Source of the DNA: Saccharothrix violaceirubra
Lineage (GTDB): Bacteria > Actinomycetota > Actinomycetes > Mycobacteriales > Pseudonocardiaceae
Direction: 5' to 3'
DNA length: 64,000 nucleotides
Assembly: GCF_014203755.1 (NCBI RefSeq)
Contig: NZ_JACHJS010000001.1
Location: 6,448,001-6,512,000, forward strand
Shown: piece after piece, positions 60,263 to 64,000 of the stretch
Layout: the number at the start of each line of letters is the position of its first letter
Numbering within the stretch: position 1 is the stretch's first letter
Translations under genes and position numbers: made by a program
The notes under the pieces: generated by a model
What the model was told of the DNA's origin: nothing
The model's database searches: none
Seen by the model: the letters and a program-made list of their open reading frames with translations, nothing else

Positions 60263-60357
60263 GTCGGTACCTTTGCAGCGCTTTCTTTTGGACTGCAATT
60301 ACACGATGGTGTGAACAGGGTGGCGGGTTTGGGTGCGGCGGACCTACTGTCGCCGGC

Positions 60358-61197
60358 ATGGCACGACGCGCTGGGCGGTCAGTCCGCTCTCGACGACTCT
60401 CGTACGTCCTCCGGAAGTTGCGGGCCGCCACTGGGATGAGTACCGACGCCACGGGTGAGGCCGTGGGGATGTCGGGGAGCAAGATCTCTCGGATCGAGAC
60501 CTCGGACATCGGGGTCTACCTCGACGACCTCGAGAAGTTGTTGGACTTCTACCGGGTCACCAAGGCCCAACGGGTGTTCCTCCTCGACCTCGCCCGGAAC
60601 GCGGAGCAGCGGGGCCTGCTCCGCATCCACAACCCCAACCTGCCCGAGGACTGGCAGACCTGGACCGACTTCGAAGACGAGGCGAGCGCTCTCCTCAACT
60701 ACGAGCCGCTGCTGATCCCCGGACTCCTCCAGACCCCCGAGTACGCGAAGTCGATCATCGTGGCCACCGGGGCCGGTTTGTCGGACGCACAGGTCGATGC
60801 CCTGGTCGCCAGCAGGATGGCGCGGCAGGGACTGCTGAACCGGACGAGCCCGCTGCGGCTGCGCGCGATCATCGACCAGCAGGTCTTCGAGCGCCCCTTC
60901 GGGGACCCCGGGGCGATGGACCGCCAGGTTCGCCACCTGATCGCCCTCGGCGAGCGGCCGAACGTGGAGGTGCGGGTGCTCCCGACCACCGCCGGGCTGC
61001 ACTCCGGGTTGAACGGGCCGTTCGTGGTCCTGGAGTACGACGACGACGCGAGCCTCGTGTTGGTGGAGAACAAGATTTCGAGTCTGTTCATCGACGAGGA
61101 CGAGCAGATCCGCTTGTTCGAGTCCACCTGGGACGAACTCGTCCGGCTGGCGTACGACACCGAGGAGACGGTGGCTTTCCTGCGGGATCTGCCATGA
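60358..61197 (+). CDS. XRE-DUF5753 regulator (second copy)
   Basis: The 279-residue protein has a helix-turn-helix (YVLRKLRAATGMSTDATGEA ... MSGSKISRIETSDIG) and a DUF5753 domain (LLNYEPLLIPGLLQTPEYAK, then RQGLLNRTSPLRLRAIID). It is a paralogue of the protein at 15620-16492. A short DUF397 gene follows 13 bases later, in the reverse order to the other locus by strand but the same transcriptional order. Confidence 0.93.
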   Translation: MARRAGRSVRSRRLSYVLRKLRAATGMSTDATGEAVGMSGSKISRIETSDIGVYLDDLEKLLDFYRVTKAQRVFLLDLARNAEQRGLLRIHNPNLPEDWQTWTDFEDEASALLNYEPLLIPGLLQTPEYAKSIIVATGAGLSDAQVDALVASRMARQGLLNRTSPLRLRAIIDQQVFERPFGDPGAMDRQVRHLIALGERPNVEVRVLPTTAGLHSGLNGPFVVLEYDDDASLVLVENKISSLFIDEDEQIRLFESTWDELVRLAYDTEETVAFLRDLP

Positions 61198-61209
61198 CAA
61201 AATGCGGGC

Positions 61210-61371
61210 ATGGTCTTGTGGCGCAAGAGTTCCCGGAGCAACAGCAGCGCCAACTGCGTCGAGGTCGCGTGCTCGGGACGACGGGTGCTGGCCCGCGACT
61301 CGAAGAATCCCGCGCCCGAGCTGGCGTTCCCGGCTGAGGCGTGGCGAAGGTTCCTGGACAAGCAGGAGTGA
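61210..61371 (+). CDS. DUF397 family protein, 53 residues
   Basis: The short protein has the DUF397 signature WRKSSRSNSSANCVEVACSG followed by VLARDSKNPAPELAFPAEAW. The ATG at 61210 lies 13 bases after the DUF5753 stop. It is the partner of the preceding regulator. Confidence 0.88.
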   Translation: MVLWRKSSRSNSSANCVEVACSGRRVLARDSKNPAPELAFPAEAWRRFLDKQE

Positions 61372-61543
61372 CACGGACATGCGGACCCACTTCGAGATCG
61401 GCTGGATGGTGCGAGGGGGATTCAGCCGACTCGGAGGGAACGGGTTTGCGCCTGTCGGCCGCCCGTCCACGGGTCCGGAGTTCTTTGCCTGGTGCCAGGT
61501 TAGGGGCGTCGATCAGGGCGGGTCCAGCGAAGATCGACCGGTG

Positions 61544-62812
61544 TCACCCGATCGTATGGGGTGATGGCCGAGGGTCGAAGCGGTAGCGCCAGAACGCCGG
61601 GATGAGCGCCGTCGCGACCACCGTGGCCACCACGACCAGGACCCCGCCGACGGCCGTGGCCACACCCGCGCCGACGGCCGCGCCACCGGTGCCGTGCACG
61701 AGGTCGGCCAACCGCGGCCCACCCGCCACGACCACCGTGAACACACCCTGCATCCGTCCGCGCATCTCGTCCGACGCGGCCGTCTGGAGCATCGCGCTGC
61801 GGAACACCATGCTGATCATGTCCGCCGCGCCGCCGATCGCCAGGAACACGACCGCGAGCCACAACGCGTGCGACAGCCCGAACCCGATCATGGCCACGCC
61901 CCACGCCACGATCGAGAACACGACGCCGACGCCGTGCCGCATCACCTTCGACGTCCACCCCGACACCAGCCCGCACAGCAGGGCGCCCAACGGGATCGCG
62001 GCGAACAGCCACCCCAGCGCCAACCCGCCGCCGGGCGGGTCGCCGAACGTCCGCTCGGCCATCTCCGGGAACAACGCCCGGGGCATGCCGAACACCATGG
62101 CGATGATGTCGAGCAGGAACGACGCCAGCAGCACCTTCCGCACGGCCAGGTACCGGAAGCCTTCCACCACGTCGGCGACCCCGGCCCGCCGCGACTCCCC
62201 GCCGGCCGGGGGCATCGGCGGCAGCCGCCACACCGACCAGATGGTCAGCGTCAACGCGATCGCGTCCACCAGGTACAGCGTCGGCAGGCCCACGACCGGC
62301 ATCAACGCGCCCGCGAGCATCGGGCCGAACACGCCGCCGAACATCATCACGGTGGCACCCAGGGCGGTGGCCGCCGGGATCTGGTGGTCCGGCACGATCC
62401 GCGCGATGGCGGCCGTGCGCGCCGGTGCGTTGGCCGCGAAGAAGACCTGCTGCAACCCGAGCAGCACGATCACCAGCCACACGGACCGCACGTCCAAAGC
62501 GGCCTGCACCCACAGCAGCACGGACGTCACCGCGATGCCGATGTTGGTCACGACCAGCAGCTTGCGCCGGTCGACCAGGTCGGCCACGGCACCGCCGTAC
62601 AGGCCGAACACCAGCAGCGGGATCAACGCCACCGCGGCCGTGATGCCGACCCACCCGGACGAGCCGGTGATGTCGAAGACCTGCTTGGGCACGGCCACGG
62701 CGGTCAACTGGCTGCCGACGGCCGTGACGACCGTGGACAGCCAGAGCCTGCGGTAGGCGGCGATCTTCAAGGGCGCCGTGTCGATCGCGACCCTGCCGAA
62801 CAGACGCTTCAC
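61544..62812 (-). CDS. MFS exporter
   Basis: The 422-residue protein has about twelve membrane segments and MFS loop motifs, including GGAVADLVDRRKLLVVTNIG after TM2 and SDEMRGRMQGVFTVVVAGGP in the second half. It belongs to the enterobactin-exporter-like MFS group (MFS_3 type), usually drug or siderophore exporters. An inverted repeat overlaps the promoter. Confidence 0.93.
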   Translation of the reverse strand: MKRLFGRVAIDTAPLKIAAYRRLWLSTVVTAVGSQLTAVAVPKQVFDITGSSGWVGITAAVALIPLLVFGLYGGAVADLVDRRKLLVVTNIGIAVTSVLLWVQAALDVRSVWLVIVLLGLQQVFFAANAPARTAAIARIVPDHQIPAATALGATVMMFGGVFGPMLAGALMPVVGLPTLYLVDAIALTLTIWSVWRLPPMPPAGGESRRAGVADVVEGFRYLAVRKVLLASFLLDIIAMVFGMPRALFPEMAERTFGDPPGGGLALGWLFAAIPLGALLCGLVSGWTSKVMRHGVGVVFSIVAWGVAMIGFGLSHALWLAVVFLAIGGAADMISMVFRSAMLQTAASDEMRGRMQGVFTVVVAGGPRLADLVHGTGGAAVGAGVATAVGGVLVVVATVVATALIPAFWRYRFDPRPSPHTIG

Positions 62813-62815
62813 GTT

Positions 62816-62837
62816 CGTTAGCGTACGAGAACTAACG
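62816..62837. promoter_or_regulatory. Operator-like inverted repeat at MFS start
   Basis: CGTTAG at 62816-62821 and CTAACG at 62832-62837 lie just upstream of the MFS ATG. The same half-sites, closer together, form the 55746-55766 palindrome. Confidence 0.6.
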
Positions 62838-62860
62838 ACTCGCGGCCCACCGCGAAAAAA

Positions 62861-63517
62861 TCACGGCGCGACGCGCTGGACTTCCCAGCCGTCCCGACCC
62901 AGGCGGAACCGGAGCCGGTCGTGCATGCGGTCACGCCGGCCCTGCCAGAACTCGACCTCCTCGGGCCGGATGCGCCAGCCGCCCCAGTGCGGCGGCACGG
63001 GCACGTTCTCGGCGTCGGCGAACTGCCGCTCGATCTTGTGCAGCGCGCTCTCCAGGTTGGACCGCCCGGTCACGACGCGGGACTGGGGCGACGCCCACGA
63101 CCCGAGCTGCGACCCACGCGGCCGGCTCGCCCAGTAGGCGGCGGTCTCGGCCGGGCCGACCTTCTCGACCGTGCCGCGCACGTGCGCCTGACGCTGCATG
63201 GCGAACCACGGGAACGTCACCGAGGCGTAGCGGGTGGCCATCAGGTCGTGGCTCTTGGCCGAGGTGTAGTTCGTGAAGAACACGAGACCACGCTCGTCCA
63301 GGCCCTTCGCCAGCACGGTGCGCGAGGACGGTCGCCCCTTGGTGTCGGTCGTCGCCAACACCATGGCGTTCGCCTCGGGCAGCCCGGCGCGGGCGGCCTG
63401 GTCGAGCCACAGCTGCAACTGCTCGTGCCACGTCGCGGCGAGATCACTCTCGGTGAGCGACCCCTGCTCGTACGACACGCGCATAGCGGGCAGCGTGACG
63501 TTCGTGGTCTCCGTCAT
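62861..63517 (-). CDS. pdxH: Pyridoxamine 5'-phosphate oxidase
   Basis: The 218-residue protein has the PdxH layout: NAMVLATTDTKGRPSSRTVL near residue 50, FFTNYTSAKSHDLMATRYAS for FMN binding, VRGTVEKVGPAETAAYWASR, and the C-terminal signature FWQGRRDRMHDRLRFRLGRD. It makes pyridoxal phosphate. In actinomycetes pdxH is commonly beside a citrate synthase, as here. Confidence 0.97.
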   Translation of the reverse strand: MTETTNVTLPAMRVSYEQGSLTESDLAATWHEQLQLWLDQAARAGLPEANAMVLATTDTKGRPSSRTVLAKGLDERGLVFFTNYTSAKSHDLMATRYASVTFPWFAMQRQAHVRGTVEKVGPAETAAYWASRPRGSQLGSWASPQSRVVTGRSNLESALHKIERQFADAENVPVPPHWGGWRIRPEEVEFWQGRRDRMHDRLRFRLGRDGWEVQRVAP

Positions 63518-63936
63518 TCCCGACCTCCCGGAGCAGGCACTTGTGGCACCTCAGCGATCCAGCGACCGTACGGGCTCGAAGCCGCTCGCGGAACCGCCCG
63601 AGCGGTGATGAGCACCACCGGCACGGTCACGCTCGGTGTGACGACCTTCTCGGAATCGAGCAAGTCGCGCCGGATTCCGATCGTTTCGATCACAACCCAC
63701 CTCTCACCCGTCCGTGTCCCCACTCACCGACGGGGCTACCAAGTCGGTGACCGGCTGTTTCCTGACTACCCCGACCACAGTGGACGGAAACGACCGCCCG
63801 CGAACCTCCATTCGCACTGAATCGTTTTCTGGATCGTGACCGACACCACGGGCACACCCGATTGCCGGCGGCCGGCCGTGAGAGCAAGGTTTTCGGCAAC
63901 CCTTTTGTCTCGTCTCGCCGGACAGGAGCGCACAAC
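63518..63936. other. Divergent promoter region between pdxH and citrate synthase
   Basis: A 69-codon ORF overlaps the pdxH start by four bases on the same strand but has weak codon bias and no family, so it is not called. The GC content falls near 63800-63910, where the citrate synthase promoter probably lies; GACAGGAG precedes its start. Confidence 0.5.
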
Positions 63937-64000
63937 GTGGTGCAGCAAAAAGAAGAGGACGGCTTCCGGCCGGGCCTCGAAGGGGTCGTCGCGTTCCGCA
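63937..64000 (+). CDS. Citrate synthase, second copy (partial, start only)
   Basis: Only 21 codons are visible (VVQQKEEDGFRPGLEGVVAF). They match the N-terminus of the actinomycete citrate synthase 2 (CitA) type, and the position next to pdxH agrees with common gene order. AGGAG stands nine bases before the GTG. The gene continues beyond the right edge. Confidence 0.7.
   Translation, partial: MVQQKEEDGFRPGLEGVVAFR

Noticed and set aside
61379..61564. A 61-codon ORF between the DUF397 gene and the MFS gene
   Set aside because: AGGAG ten bases upstream is suggestive, but the ORF runs into the 3' end of the convergent MFS gene, and its product has low-complexity composition and no family.
63514..63723. 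A 69-codon ORF overlapping the pdxH start by four bases
   Set aside because: The overlap is attractive, but only about 70% of third positions are G or C, against more than 90% in neighbouring genes, and no family or ribosome-binding site is evident.

Overview
The window is chromosomal DNA of a very GC-rich actinomycete. The gene content points to Pseudonocardiaceae (Saccharothrix, Actinosynnema or Lentzea type): XRE-DUF5753/DUF397 pairs, an iniBAC-type dynamin locus, type VII secretion substrates, rare TTA codons, an F420-type reductase and an actinomycete integrative element integrated at a tRNA gene. This placement rests on gene content only; there is no rRNA in the window.

Region 1 (1-6600) is accessory DNA. 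It holds the right-hand part of an actinomycete integrative and conjugative element: an FtsK/TraB translocase that runs off the left edge, a chain of small overlapping genes, and a divergent XRE-DUF5919 / Nudix / HD-hydrolase module. It ends at a 45-bp copy of the 3' half of tRNA-Arg(CCU) (5675-5719). Just beyond lies a degenerate, frameshifted tyrosine integrase that probably belonged to a second element.

Region 2 (6991-17546) has a polytopic membrane protein, a very large secreted protease that joins an M4 metalloprotease to an M28 aminopeptidase, an empty 1.2-kb stretch, an ABC exporter, and a DUF397/DUF5753 regulatory unit divergent from a TTA-containing methyltransferase.

Region 3 (17933-36267) carries a STAND NTPase with 14 WD40 repeats, metabolic enzymes, and a tight operon (25143-28834) that combines an EccC/FtsK-like ATPase with three small helical proteins. 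This operon is the best candidate for an undescribed molecular machine. Then come a lipase-like hydrolase, a DUF4232 lipoprotein, a double gamma-glutamylcyclotransferase, two LysR regulators, a deazaflavin reductase and a PhzF isomerase.

Region 4 (36332-47174) is an ini (isoniazid-inducible type) locus: iniC, iniA and iniB on the minus strand, divergent from an Hsp70-like ATPase, a 129-codon ORF that overlaps both neighbours by GTGA, and an IniR-like LuxR regulator. A strong terminator separates it from a convergent type VII secretion substrate operon.

Region 5 (47390-64000) is mostly core metabolism: a NatAB-like ABC exporter with its own XRE regulator, photolyase, citrate synthase, a PfkB sugar kinase, acyl-CoA dehydrogenase, aldose epimerase, TetR/lactonase pair, APC permease, a second DUF5753/DUF397 unit, an MFS exporter, pdxH, and the start of a second citrate synthase. 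Dispersed ~100-bp repeats and a 22-bp tandem repeat lie in two intergenic regions here.
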